A stretch of 64,000 bases of DNA from an uncultured Alistipes sp. (GTDB lineage: Bacteria > Bacteroidota > Bacteroidia > Bacteroidales > Rikenellaceae), in NCBI GenBank assembly GCA_910587675.1, contig CAJUMU010000002.1, positions 124,001-188,000 on the forward strand, in the 5' to 3' direction. The notes under the pieces are model-generated. The model was not told the origin of the DNA. It did no database searches and was given only the letters and a program-made list of their open reading frames with translations. Shown here piece by piece: positions 8,109-17,016 of the stretch (the first letter of the stretch is position 1; every line of letters starts with the position of its first letter). A program made the translations under genes and the position numbers.

Positions 8109-9083
8109 ATGGATAAATTCTTAATAACCGGATGCTCGGGATTTGTGGGCCGACATTTTTTGGATTATCTGGAGGATAACCGCATTAAATGCGAAATTTT
8201 GGGAATAGATCTGGATCCGATGGTTCCGCACCGAAATTTTCGTTATGTCAATATGAGGTCGGAGTGCGTCGACCTGCTGGATCAAAATGATATCGAACGT
8301 ATAATCTTCGATTTTCAGCCTCGTTATATTCTCCATCTCGCATCGTTCAGCAGCGTTGCTTTCAGCTGGAAAAACCCTACTATCAGCTTTAAGAACAATG
8401 TCAATATTTTCCTTAATCTTCTGGAGGTTATTCGAAAATACGGATTGAACACGAGGATATTGTCTATCGGATCGTCGGAGGAGTACGGCAATGTCGCGCC
8501 CGAAGAGACTCCGTTGACGGAAATGTCGCCGCTGCGTCCGCTTTCTCCTTATGCGGTCGCGCGCGTAGCGCAAGAGATGCTTTCGAAATTGTATGCCGAT
8601 TCGTTCGGGATCGATATCGTAATTACGCGTTCGTTCAATCACATCGGACCCGGGCAAAGAGACGTGTTCGTCGTCGCTTCATTTATTCGAAGGATATTGG
8701 AGGCCAAACTGTCGGGTGAGGGCATGATGACGATGAAAACAGGCGATTTGCAGATCGTGAGGGATTTTCTTGACGTGAGGGATGTCGTTAAGGCCTATTA
8801 TCTGCTGCTTAAGAAGGGACACAAGGGAGAGGTGTATAATATCTGTTCGGGAATACCGACGCAGCTTTCCGAGATTATCGATATGACGGCTAAAATAGTC
8901 GATCTGAAGGTAGATACCGTCGTCGCGCCCGAATTTGTCCGCCCCAATGACAATCCTTACATACTCGGCGATAATTCCAAGTTGAAAAGAGATACGGGAT
9001 GGGAAAAATCTTTCGCGCTTGAAACCAGTATTCGCGACATTATCGACTATTGGAAAAACGTATTGACGGAAAACAATGGATAA
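8109..9083 (+). CDS. NAD-dependent epimerase/dehydratase, GDP-4-keto-6-deoxymannose reductase-like
   Basis: A 324-residue extended short-chain dehydrogenase. The Rossmann GxxGxxG is TGCSGFVGRHF (residues 8-18), followed by SIGSSEEYG and SPYAVARVAQEML. It most resembles Rmd-type reductases, which turn GDP-4-keto-6-deoxy-D-mannose into GDP-D-rhamnose. Gmd, which makes that intermediate, is encoded at 17017. An oddity is the catalytic YxxxK: Lys is Arg here (YAVAR), so activity or exact reaction is uncertain. The family assignment is firm and the substrate is inferred. Its end overlaps the next gene by 8 bases. Confidence 0.7.
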   Translation: MDKFLITGCSGFVGRHFLDYLEDNRIKCEILGIDLDPMVPHRNFRYVNMRSECVDLLDQNDIERIIFDFQPRYILHLASFSSVAFSWKNPTISFKNNVNIFLNLLEVIRKYGLNTRILSIGSSEEYGNVAPEETPLTEMSPLRPLSPYAVARVAQEMLSKLYADSFGIDIVITRSFNHIGPGQRDVFVVASFIRRILEAKLSGEGMMTMKTGDLQIVRDFLDVRDVVKAYYLLLKKGHKGEVYNICSGIPTQLSEIIDMTAKIVDLKVDTVVAPEFVRPNDNPYILGDNSKLKRDTGWEKSFALETSIRDIIDYWKNVLTENNG

Positions 9084-9927
9084 AACGCAATTAAAGATTT
9101 CCGTTGTGACGGTGTGTTACAACGCGGCCGACTGTATCGAGGAGACGATGTTGTCGGTGCTCGACCAAACCTATCCGAATATCGAGTATATCGTGATCGA
9201 CGGCGGCTCGAGCGACGGGACGGCAGATGTCATCCGCAAATACGCCGATCGTCTGGCTTACTGGGTAAGCGAGCCCGATAAGGGTATTTACGACGCGATG
9301 AACAAAGGTATCGTCGCGGCGACGGGCGACTATATCAATTTCATGAATGCGGGGGATAGGTATATAGATAGCTATACTATTGAAAAGATATTGACATATC
9401 ATAAGACTGAAAGTATATTGTATGGGAATATAATCAGATGCTTTTCCAATCGTAAAGAGGTCGAATGCGGCATAACGAAACCGGTACCTACTATTATCGA
9501 TTTTATAGGAAATACAATTCATCATCAGGCTGCATTTATCAAACGATCTTTATTCGCTAAATATGGATATTATTCTTTAGATTATAAGCTAATTTCAGAC
9601 TGGAAATTTTTTTTGGATTCAGTGGCCTTACATCATGAATCAATATTATATGTGAATCAGAATGTGGCATATTTCCAAATGGATGGAATAAGTTCCAACC
9701 ATAAAGATTTATATTTAGCTGAAAGTGATGCTTATCTAAATCTATTATTAGGAAATGAAATCTATAACAACTTAAAAGAGTTAAAATTATATCGAAGTTG
9801 TAGGTTGTCTGCTATTCCGTTGAAATTAAAAAAAATATTTTTAGCCTCGGCTGCGTATAAGGGTATTCGAAATACGACTTTTATTGCCGGCTTGAAAAAT
9901 TTCATAAAAAATAACCATTGTCAATAA
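9076..9927 (+). CDS. Glycosyltransferase family 2, composition mosaic
   Basis: A 283-residue GT-A glycosyltransferase. The nucleotide-sugar binding start (ISVVTVCYNAADCIEETMLSV) and the SEPDKGIYDAMNKGI segment identify a common capsule GT2 group. NAGDRY near residue 93 takes the place of the metal-binding DXD region. It overlaps the upstream reductase by 8 bases. Base composition changes sharply inside the gene: up to about 9350 it is GC-rich like the upstream genes, and from about 9360 it is strongly AT-rich like the next four genes. The split falls after residue 95 and suggests recombination within the gene. The donor sugar is unknown. Confidence 0.8.
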   Translation: MDKTQLKISVVTVCYNAADCIEETMLSVLDQTYPNIEYIVIDGGSSDGTADVIRKYADRLAYWVSEPDKGIYDAMNKGIVAATGDYINFMNAGDRYIDSYTIEKILTYHKTESILYGNIIRCFSNRKEVECGITKPVPTIIDFIGNTIHHQAAFIKRSLFAKYGYYSLDYKLISDWKFFLDSVALHHESILYVNQNVAYFQMDGISSNHKDLYLAESDAYLNLLLGNEIYNNLKELKLYRSCRLSAIPLKLKKIFLASAAYKGIRNTTFIAGLKNFIKNNHCQ

Positions 9928-9933
9928 TAGTAA

Positions 9934-11001
9934 ATGGTTTATTTTCTTAACCTTATTTATTCAGTTGTCGACTCTTACCTGATTGGTAAATTTACATACC
10001 GAGCACATTTGTCTGGTAGCGCTTTCGGTTTATTGTTGTTGCCAATATTTATAGTTTGGATTCTGATTTGCGGCGGTCAGGATAATGTAGGTACGGACTA
10101 TCCGGCATATATCCGATTATTTAACGGTGAATCTTTGGATCGTTACGAACCCGGGTTCGTGTTCATAGTCAACGCATGCTTGTCGTTTGGAATTAAAGGG
10201 CAAGCTATATATTTTGTGTTTTATGCCATAGGGTTCTTTTTTTTAGGACTTGTATTGAGACGAATAGATATAAAATATGTCTTTATTTTCATATTGTTAT
10301 ACATATCGGTCTCGGGGTTGTTCAACAACCAGTTGAATATATTAAGACAAGTCATCACAACATATATCGGTTCTTACGGCGTTCTGTTGATGCTCGATAA
10401 TAAGAAATTCAGGGGCAGTATAATTATTTTGCTGGCGAGTTCCATTCATTTTTGCGGATTGCTTTTTTTCTTGTTTTTTCTGAACCGTATAGTCGCGGCT
10501 TTAAATAAGCGTAGGATGATTTTATGCGTGCTGTGCGCTCTTATCCTCAGCTTTGTCTTCACATCCGAAATGTTGAACCACTTGGATTTCCTGATTCCGA
10601 ATATTTACATCAAATTTCTTAATTCGGGCGCTATCGAAAGCCGAAGTTTTATTCTCAAAATAACCAAATATTTATTCGTGCCGTTATATTTGGCTGCATT
10701 GTTTAAATATGATAAGGATTTGGTTTTGTCGTCTACCGAGCAAAAGCTTTTTAAATGGGGAATTGTTTCGTTGTGTTTAAGGCTCTCGTTATTGAATATG
10801 ACCATAATTTCCAGAGCGTCGGATGTGTTCCTCATCGTATCGTTATACCCTTTGTTGTATTACTTCAGGTATCTGTATTTGAAGCATAAGCGTCGATGGG
10901 GCTTGGCCGTGTGTTATGTCGTGGGATTGTATTTTGCGAAAGTGCTACTGTTTCCGAGCGCCGAATACAGTTATCAGTCTATATATGGTAATTTCATTTA
11001 A
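9934..11001 (+). CDS. EpsG/Wzy-type polysaccharide polymerase
   Basis: A 355-residue polytopic membrane protein with about 10 hydrophobic segments. It has the EpsG family pattern: a VGTDYPAYIRLF loop after the second segment (about residues 51-62), the EPGFVFI segment (near 72) and NNQLNILRQ (near 131). Proteins of this family polymerise flipped repeat units on the periplasmic face, so it is the likely Wzy partner of the flippase at 4637. It lies 6 bases after the mosaic glycosyltransferase in the AT-rich part of the cluster. Confidence 0.75.
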   Translation: MVYFLNLIYSVVDSYLIGKFTYRAHLSGSAFGLLLLPIFIVWILICGGQDNVGTDYPAYIRLFNGESLDRYEPGFVFIVNACLSFGIKGQAIYFVFYAIGFFFLGLVLRRIDIKYVFIFILLYISVSGLFNNQLNILRQVITTYIGSYGVLLMLDNKKFRGSIIILLASSIHFCGLLFFLFFLNRIVAALNKRRMILCVLCALILSFVFTSEMLNHLDFLIPNIYIKFLNSGAIESRSFILKITKYLFVPLYLAALFKYDKDLVLSSTEQKLFKWGIVSLCLRLSLLNMTIISRASDVFLIVSLYPLLYYFRYLYLKHKRRWGLAVCYVVGLYFAKVLLFPSAEYSYQSIYGNFI

Positions 11002-11016
11002 CTTAATCTATATGCT

Positions 11017-11700
11017 ATGATTCCCAAGATAGTCCATTACTGCTGGTTGAGCGGCGATCCTGTTCCCGATAATCTTTCGAAATGTATGGAATCATGGAAG
11101 CGTATGCTCCCCGACTATGAGTTTATGCTCTGGGATAAATCGCGATTCGACATAAACTCCGTCGCATGGGTTAAAGAGGCCTATGAAAATAAGAAGTATG
11201 CTTTCGCGGCCGACTACATCCGATTATATGCCGTCTATAATTACGGCGGTATCTATTTGGATATGGATGTCGAGGTTCGAAAAAGTTTTAATCCGCTTCT
11301 TAACAATGGATATATACTCGGATATGAAAAAGAAAATTGTATAGAAGCCGGAATTTTTGGTGCGGAACAGGGTGCCGATTGGTTAAAACCGTGTTTGGAA
11401 TATTATGTAGGAAGGCACTTTATTAAGAGCAACGGGGAGTTCGATACGTTGCCGTTGCCTCGTATAATGTTTGCCGTAATGCAACCCTATCTACCTTCGT
11501 TAAACATATTCCCAAATGAATATTTGACAGCCAAGTCATTTGAAACAGGAATAGTACATTGTACCGATAAAACGTATACGATACACCATTTTGCGGGTTC
11601 ATGGTTCGGCAAAAAACAGAAATTGTATAGATCGGTGGAAAAGATCCTCGGAAAAAATATCACACAAATAATATCAAAGGCATGGAAAAAAATAAGATGA
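11017..11700 (+). CDS. Glycosyltransferase with DXD motif (GT32-like)
   Basis: A 227-residue protein starting IPKIVHYCWLSGDPVP, the hallmark of the Gly_transf_sug (OCH1/GT32-like) family. It continues with KYAFAADYIRLYAVYNYGG and the metal-binding LDMDVEV near residue 90. Bacterial members add hexoses to capsule or O-antigen repeat units in the cytoplasm. Its TGA overlaps the ATG at 11697 of the next gene (ATGA), so the two are translationally coupled. Confidence 0.85.
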   Translation: MIPKIVHYCWLSGDPVPDNLSKCMESWKRMLPDYEFMLWDKSRFDINSVAWVKEAYENKKYAFAADYIRLYAVYNYGGIYLDMDVEVRKSFNPLLNNGYILGYEKENCIEAGIFGAEQGADWLKPCLEYYVGRHFIKSNGEFDTLPLPRIMFAVMQPYLPSLNIFPNEYLTAKSFETGIVHCTDKTYTIHHFAGSWFGKKQKLYRSVEKILGKNITQIISKAWKKIR

Positions 11701-12503
11701 AAGTCGAAGTTTTGATTGCTTGTATGTATCAAACTGATTTTTCAATCATCGAAAAGACTAATATACAAAGTGATGTGTTGATTATCAATCAATGCGATAC
11801 CGATAAGGAAGAATCATGCAATTTTCTCAATCGGAAGGGAGTGGAATGCAATGCACGCATTATACATACTACGGAAAGAGGCGTGTCTCGAAGCCGTAAT
11901 ATGGCGATTGAAAATGCAATCGGAGATATTTGTCTTATATGTGATGATGATGAACGTTTGGAAGACGATTATGCCGACAAGTTGATATATTGGTTTGATA
12001 AATTCTCGGAATCATCGGTAATTGCAAGTCGATTTGTTATTCCCGATAATTATTATGTGAAAAAAGTGTTTTGGGATAATCCTCTCGTAATTAATTATAA
12101 GAATGCGTTGAAAATAAGCAGCTGGCAGATTGCTTTTAAACGGAATCATATTTTGGACAACAATATTCGGTTTGATCCCGAAATTGGTTCGGGGGTAACG
12201 AATGCCGGTGGAGAGGAGAAGATATTTCTTCATGACTGTCTCTCGAAAGGGTTGAAAGTATATTATCAACCCGATATAATAGGGCATATATCTTTCAATG
12301 ATTCGCAATGGGTAAATCATCTGTTTACCAAAGAATATTTTATTGATTGGGGGTATTATGCTCGGCGTTTGAAAGGCGGAAGGTTTATGGCAGTTTTATT
12401 GAGCGCCGCTTTTGCCGTAAAAAAACGGAAGGAGTACGGCGGAACGTGCTCTTTGTGGGGGGCGTGGATAAATATGCTGAAGGGGATCTTTATAAAAAAA
12501 TAA
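11697..12503 (+). CDS. Glycosyltransferase family 2/A-like
   Basis: A 268-residue protein counted from the ATG at 11697, which overlaps the upstream stop as ATGA. A further in-frame ATG at 11682 would overlap more and is less likely. It has a GT-A-like layout: a beta-strand start (VEVLIACMYQTD), TERGVSRSRNMAIENA near residue 58, an acidic CDDDERLEDDY cluster near 83-92, and a later GGEEKIFLHDC that resembles the catalytic ED loop. It probably adds one sugar of the repeat unit. The gene is AT-rich. Substrate is unknown. Confidence 0.75.
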   Translation: MKVEVLIACMYQTDFSIIEKTNIQSDVLIINQCDTDKEESCNFLNRKGVECNARIIHTTERGVSRSRNMAIENAIGDICLICDDDERLEDDYADKLIYWFDKFSESSVIASRFVIPDNYYVKKVFWDNPLVINYKNALKISSWQIAFKRNHILDNNIRFDPEIGSGVTNAGGEEKIFLHDCLSKGLKVYYQPDIIGHISFNDSQWVNHLFTKEYFIDWGYYARRLKGGRFMAVLLSAAFAVKKRKEYGGTCSLWGAWINMLKGIFIKK

Positions 12504-12506
12504 AAT

Positions 12507-13769
12507 ATGAATAAGATCGAGAGCGCAGTATATGGTTTGGTGCGAAAAAATCCTGCGGTAAAACAGTTCGTGCGCAATTGTTATCAATCTGTTTTCGACC
12601 TTCTTCCTAAAGGGAAAGAGTATTTCAGGGCTTTACCTGATATAAAGGAGGGATTTTTTTTCGGATTTCATGATGTTACGCCTTGGAGTGGCGATGAAAC
12701 CAAGTTATTGGCTTGCCATAACGAGTTTGACCTGAGAATGCCGAATCGGGATGAAGGACTCCATGTCGGATACTTCGATTTTAATGAAGGGAAAATGGGT
12801 GAATACCATAAATTGGATCGATCTTATGCATGGAATTATCATAAGGGTTGCAGACTTCAATGGGTTGATAACAATAGTTTGATATTCAACACTTCACAGG
12901 ATGGTCGCGTATGCTCTAAGATAATTGATCTTTCGACAGGGAGTCGATCAGCAGTACCTTATTGTATTGATGCCGTATATTGTGATGGAGATGCGAAACT
13001 GGCTACATCGTTCAGTTACGAGCGATTAGAAAGATGTATGCCTGGGTACGGATACCCATATGAAGATAACGGAATGACGGATATTGATGCTCCTAAAGAT
13101 ACGGGGTTGTTTCTTATAGATTTATGTACTATGGAAAGAACGCTTGCGGTTTCTTTGAAAGATCTTGCGGAATGTTCTGCGCAATCCGTGAACGACGGCT
13201 TTATACACTTTGTTACGCATTCCGAATTTTCTAAAAATGGCAGGTATATTTCGTTTTTATACCGCCGAGTTCCTCGTAATGGTAATTATATGAAACGTTG
13301 GACAAGAATAATGGTGTTGGACCGTATGACGAATGAACTGATTACTCTACCGTCACAAGAATCCGGTTCGCATTATGTATGGAATAATGCTGATCAGTTG
13401 TTGGCCTCCTGCATAATCGACGGCAAGAGTTGTCATGTGTTATTTGATATGGATAATATTGATAATTATAAGATTATCGCATCCGATGTTTTGAATTCCG
13501 ACGGGCATCAATCATTTGTTTCCGATACGCTATTTGTAACCGATACCTATCCAGACAGACGACGCATGTCATGTTTATACAGTGCCGACATTACGAGTGG
13601 AAATACAGAACTCATTGCAAAAATATACTCCCCAAAGAGATTTCAAACTAAAGATTTCAAATGTCATATAGCTTGTGATTTACATCCCAGAATCTCTCCA
13701 AGCGGCAGATTCGTCTCTTTTGATTCGCCTTCCACCGGCAAGAGAGGTATTTATGTAATGAAAATATAA
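12507..13769 (+). CDS. Cytoplasmic beta-propeller-like protein of unknown function in polysaccharide cluster
   Basis: A 420-residue protein with no signal peptide or membrane segment. After a helical start of about 35 residues it shows repeated blade-like strands ending in short Asp/Ser-rich turns, for example FGFHDVTPWSGDETKLLACH, LQWVDNNSLIFN, FSKNGRYISFLYRR and a final PRISPSGRFVSFDSP. This is the pattern of TolB or oligogalacturonate lyase-type propellers. I do not recognise an enzymatic signature. Its place, 3 bases behind a glycosyltransferase and last in the AT-rich block, suggests a role in making or modifying the polysaccharide. It may be a glycosyltransferase partner or a lyase-like enzyme; this is inference. 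Confidence 0.6.
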   Translation: MNKIESAVYGLVRKNPAVKQFVRNCYQSVFDLLPKGKEYFRALPDIKEGFFFGFHDVTPWSGDETKLLACHNEFDLRMPNRDEGLHVGYFDFNEGKMGEYHKLDRSYAWNYHKGCRLQWVDNNSLIFNTSQDGRVCSKIIDLSTGSRSAVPYCIDAVYCDGDAKLATSFSYERLERCMPGYGYPYEDNGMTDIDAPKDTGLFLIDLCTMERTLAVSLKDLAECSAQSVNDGFIHFVTHSEFSKNGRYISFLYRRVPRNGNYMKRWTRIMVLDRMTNELITLPSQESGSHYVWNNADQLLASCIIDGKSCHVLFDMDNIDNYKIIASDVLNSDGHQSFVSDTLFVTDTYPDRRRMSCLYSADITSGNTELIAKIYSPKRFQTKDFKCHIACDLHPRISPSGRFVSFDSPSTGKRGIYVMKI

Positions 13770-13889
13770 GATTTCAGATAGTTTTTTTGTTAAACTTTTT
13801 GAGATTAAACAAGTTGCCGATGTGGTTTGCGGAATGACGATTCCGGTTGGCGTTGTTTCTTGAGAATTTAACGATATAATTTCCACATT

Positions 13890-15200
13890 ATGAATATAGC
13901 GATAGTGGGCACAGGCTACGTAGGGCTTGTGTCGGGTGCTTGTTTCTCTGAAATGGGCATCGATGTGACGTGCGTCGATATCGATACCGACAAGATCGAT
14001 CGTCTTCGGCGCGGCGAAATTCCTATTTACGAACCTGGGCTCGACGAACTTGTCAACCGCAATGTCGAGGCGGGACGGTTGCATTTCACGACCGATCTGA
14101 CCGAATGCCTCGACAATGTCGAGGTCGTTTTCTCGGCAGTCGGAACGCCGCCCGACGAGGACGGTTCGGCCGATTTGAAATATGTGCTCGAAGTGGCGCG
14201 TACGTTCGGCCGAAACATCAAGAAATATACGATCCTCGTTACCAAATCGACCGTGCCGGTCGGAACGGCGCGAAAAGTTAAGGCTGCGATACGCGAGGAG
14301 CTCGACAAACGAGGCGAGGATATCGATTTCGAGGTCGCTTCCAACCCCGAATTCTTGAAAGAGGGGGCGGCCATCAAGGATTTCATGTCGCCCGACCGCG
14401 TGGTGGTGGGAGTGGAGAGCGAACGCGCCCAAAAGGTTATCGCGAAACTCTACCGACCGTTCCTGACCAACAATTTCCGTGTCTATTTCATGGATATCCC
14501 GTCGGCCGAGATGACCAAGTATGCCGCCAACGCCATGCTCGCCACACGTATATCGTTTATGAACGATATCGCCAATCTGTGCGATCTGGTGGGTGCCAAT
14601 GTCAATATGGTGCGCAAGGGCATCGGCACCGATGCCCGTATCGGCAATAAGTTCTTGTATTCGGGCTGCGGTTACGGCGGTTCGTGTTTCCCTAAAGATG
14701 TCAAAGCCCTTGCGCACACGGGACGCGAGTACGGCTATGCGATGGGGGTCATCGAAGCCGTTGAGGCTACCAACGAACGTCAGAAATCGATCGTTTACGA
14801 TAAGTTGCGCCGACAGCTGGGCGACCTGCGAGGCAAGACCGTAACGCTTTGGGGATTGGCTTTCAAACCCGAAACCGATGACATGCGCGAGGCGCCTGCG
14901 CTCGTTGTGATCGATAAGCTGCTCGCCGACGGAGCGACGGTGAAGGTTTACGATCCCGTGGCGATGAACGAGTGCAAACGTCGTATAGGCGATAGCGTGG
15001 TTTATTGCAAGGATATGTACGACGCCGTAATCGACAGCGACGCCGTGGCGCTCGTCACGGAGTGGAAGCAGTTCCGCATGCCGTCGTGGTCGGCAATGAA
15101 AAAGCTGATGAAATCGCCCGTCATCGTCGACGGCCGCAACATCTATGATCGTCACGAACTCGAGGACGAGGGATTCGTATATACCGCCATCGGTCAATAA
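13890..15200 (+). CDS. ugd: UDP-glucose 6-dehydrogenase
   Basis: A 436-residue dehydrogenase that oxidises UDP-glucose to UDP-glucuronate with two NAD+. The Rossmann start is IAIVGTGYVGLVSGACF. The catalytic Cys is Cys266 in GGSCFPKDVKAL, and the C-terminal UDP-binding domain ends with KSPVIVDGRNIYDR. It follows a 120-bp gap after the AT-rich block and returns to the GC-rich base composition of the host. UDP-glucuronate would be a precursor for an acidic sugar in the polysaccharide. Confidence 0.95.
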   Translation: MNIAIVGTGYVGLVSGACFSEMGIDVTCVDIDTDKIDRLRRGEIPIYEPGLDELVNRNVEAGRLHFTTDLTECLDNVEVVFSAVGTPPDEDGSADLKYVLEVARTFGRNIKKYTILVTKSTVPVGTARKVKAAIREELDKRGEDIDFEVASNPEFLKEGAAIKDFMSPDRVVVGVESERAQKVIAKLYRPFLTNNFRVYFMDIPSAEMTKYAANAMLATRISFMNDIANLCDLVGANVNMVRKGIGTDARIGNKFLYSGCGYGGSCFPKDVKALAHTGREYGYAMGVIEAVEATNERQKSIVYDKLRRQLGDLRGKTVTLWGLAFKPETDDMREAPALVVIDKLLADGATVKVYDPVAMNECKRRIGDSVVYCKDMYDAVIDSDAVALVTEWKQFRMPSWSAMKKLMKSPVIVDGRNIYDRHELEDEGFVYTAIGQ

Positions 15201-15222
15201 ACATCATTAAACATTCTGATTC

Positions 15223-16005
15223 ATGAAAGATTACGGATTGGTGTCCATCATCACTCCTTCTTACAACTGTGCCCGTTTCATAGGCTCGACCATCGAATCG
15301 ATACAAGCTCAAACCTATCGTAACTGGGAGTTGCTCGTTACCGATGACTGCTCCGACGACCGATCCGTCGAGGTGGTGAAGAGATATGCCGCCGCCGATC
15401 CGCGGATACGTCTGTTTTCGCTCCCCGTCAATTCGGGAGCGGGCGTGGCGCGGAACAATTCCATCGAGAAGGCGCAGGGGCGTTTCATCGCTTTCTGCGA
15501 CAGCGACGATCGGTGGTATCCCGAAAAACTCGAGAAGCAGCTCGCTTTCATGCGTGAAAAAGATTGCGGTCTCTCTTATACGTCGTACGATGTGTGCGAC
15601 GAGGACGGGGTGACGGTGGGACGCGTCAAATGCCGAGAGGAGTTGAATTATCGCAACCTGATACGCGATAACGGGATAGGATGTTTGACGGCTATGTACG
15701 ATGTCGGAAAATGCGGGAAAAAGTATATGCCGACCATTCGGAAACGTCAGGATTGGGGATTATGGCTGAACATCGTGAAACAGATAAAGGTCGCTTACGG
15801 AATGCCGCAGTGTCTTGCATTGTACAGGACGAGAAGAAATTCCATATCTTCCAATAAGATATCGATGCTGAAGTATAATTTCGATTTATATCACAGCGTC
15901 GAGAAATTTTCGACGTTCAAATCGGCCTCTCTTCTGGCTTTTTACTTTCTCCCGTACTATTTCTACAAAAAGATCAAACAAAAATTCGATTATAAAAAGC
16001 AGTAA
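15223..16005 (+). CDS. Glycosyltransferase family 2
   Basis: A 260-residue GT-A enzyme with all of the common signatures: VSIITPSYNCARFIGSTIESI, then VTDDCSDDRSVEVV, then the DXD region CDSDDRWYPEKLEKQL near residue 91. It belongs to the WcaA-like group common in capsule and O-antigen clusters. It lies 22 bases after ugd and 5 bases before gnu. It should transfer a single sugar to the undecaprenyl-linked acceptor. The last 30 residues are basic and hydrophobic and may associate with the membrane. Confidence 0.88.
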   Translation: MKDYGLVSIITPSYNCARFIGSTIESIQAQTYRNWELLVTDDCSDDRSVEVVKRYAAADPRIRLFSLPVNSGAGVARNNSIEKAQGRFIAFCDSDDRWYPEKLEKQLAFMREKDCGLSYTSYDVCDEDGVTVGRVKCREELNYRNLIRDNGIGCLTAMYDVGKCGKKYMPTIRKRQDWGLWLNIVKQIKVAYGMPQCLALYRTRRNSISSNKISMLKYNFDLYHSVEKFSTFKSASLLAFYFLPYYFYKKIKQKFDYKKQ

Positions 16006-16010
16006 TTGTT

Positions 16011-17006
16011 ATGAAAGTGACGATGATAGGAGCCAGCGGTTTCGTTGGCACGAGACTTCTCGACCTTTTACGCGCGGAACCTCTGAAATACGAGTGCCGA
16101 AATATCGATTTGCAACCGAGTCATTTTTTCGATGACGTTACGACCATCGGCGACGTGAGGAATCAGGAGCAGATGGATCGGGAGCTGAAAGGCTCGGATG
16201 TCGTCGTATTGCTTGCCGCTCAGCATCGCGACGACGTCACTCCGACTTCGCTTTACTATGATACCAATGTCGGCGGGATGGAGGCGACCCTTCGGGCCAT
16301 GGAGAAGAACGGCGTAAAACGCATTGTCTTTTTCTCGTCGGTGGCAGTATACGGATTGAACAAGAACAACCCTGACGAGAACCACCCTGCGGATCCGTTC
16401 AATCATTACGGTAAATCGAAGTGGCAGGCCGAGCAGGTGCTTCAAAAGTGGTATGAGACCCATCCCGACTGGAATATCGATATCATACGCCCGACCGTCA
16501 TTTTCGGAGAGCGCAATCGCGGAAATGTTTATAACCTTCTCAAACAAATCGCTTCGGGCAAATTCCTCATGGTGGGTCGAGGCGAAAACAAGAAGTCGAT
16601 GGCTTACGTGGGAAATATCGTGGCTTTCGTAAAGTATATGATCGACCATGTCGTCGAGGGGTATAATGTATTCAATTATATCGATAAGCCCGACAATAAC
16701 ATGAATCAACTCGTGGCGCATATAAGCAAGGTTCTGAATAAACATATACCGGCGACGCATTTCCCGTATGCTCTCGGAATATTGGGCGGATATTGTTTCG
16801 ATATTCTTGCCAAGATCACGGGTAAGAAACTGGCCGTAAGCTCGGTGCGCGTGAAGAAATTCTGCGCCACCACCCAATTCGATGCGCGAAAGGCCCACTC
16901 GTCGGGTTTCGAGGCTCCCTACACGCTCGACGAGGGACTCGCTCGGACGTTGGAGTTCGAATTTGTCCATCCCCGCGTGGACGATATAACGTTTAAAACC
17001 GAATAA
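16011..17006 (+). CDS. gnu: GlcNAc-PP-undecaprenol 4-epimerase
   Basis: A 331-residue extended short-chain dehydrogenase. It follows, from memory of the family, the E. coli O157 Gnu (Z3206) protein along its length: IGASGFVGTRLL, AAQHRDDVTPTSLYYDTNVGG, SSVAVYGLNKNNPDENHP, catalytic YGKSKWQAEQVL, FGERNRGNVYNLLKQIASGKF, and a shared VDDITF-type C-terminus. Gnu converts undecaprenyl-PP-GlcNAc to undecaprenyl-PP-GalNAc after WecA-type initiation, so the repeat unit probably starts with GalNAc. No initiating transferase is present in this window. The assignment is specific because the whole chain, not only the Rossmann fold, is recognisable. Confidence 0.85.
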   Translation: MKVTMIGASGFVGTRLLDLLRAEPLKYECRNIDLQPSHFFDDVTTIGDVRNQEQMDRELKGSDVVVLLAAQHRDDVTPTSLYYDTNVGGMEATLRAMEKNGVKRIVFFSSVAVYGLNKNNPDENHPADPFNHYGKSKWQAEQVLQKWYETHPDWNIDIIRPTVIFGERNRGNVYNLLKQIASGKFLMVGRGENKKSMAYVGNIVAFVKYMIDHVVEGYNVFNYIDKPDNNMNQLVAHISKVLNKHIPATHFPYALGILGGYCFDILAKITGKKLAVSSVRVKKFCATTQFDARKAHSSGFEAPYTLDEGLARTLEFEFVHPRVDDITFKTE

Positions 17007-17016
17007 AACAGAAAAT

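Noticed and set aside
9607..9614. T8 runs at 9607, about 10237 and about 12653 as possible slippage sites
   Set aside because: Each lies in an AT-rich gene that is intact in frame, so there is no sign of switching; runs of eight T are expected in such sequence.
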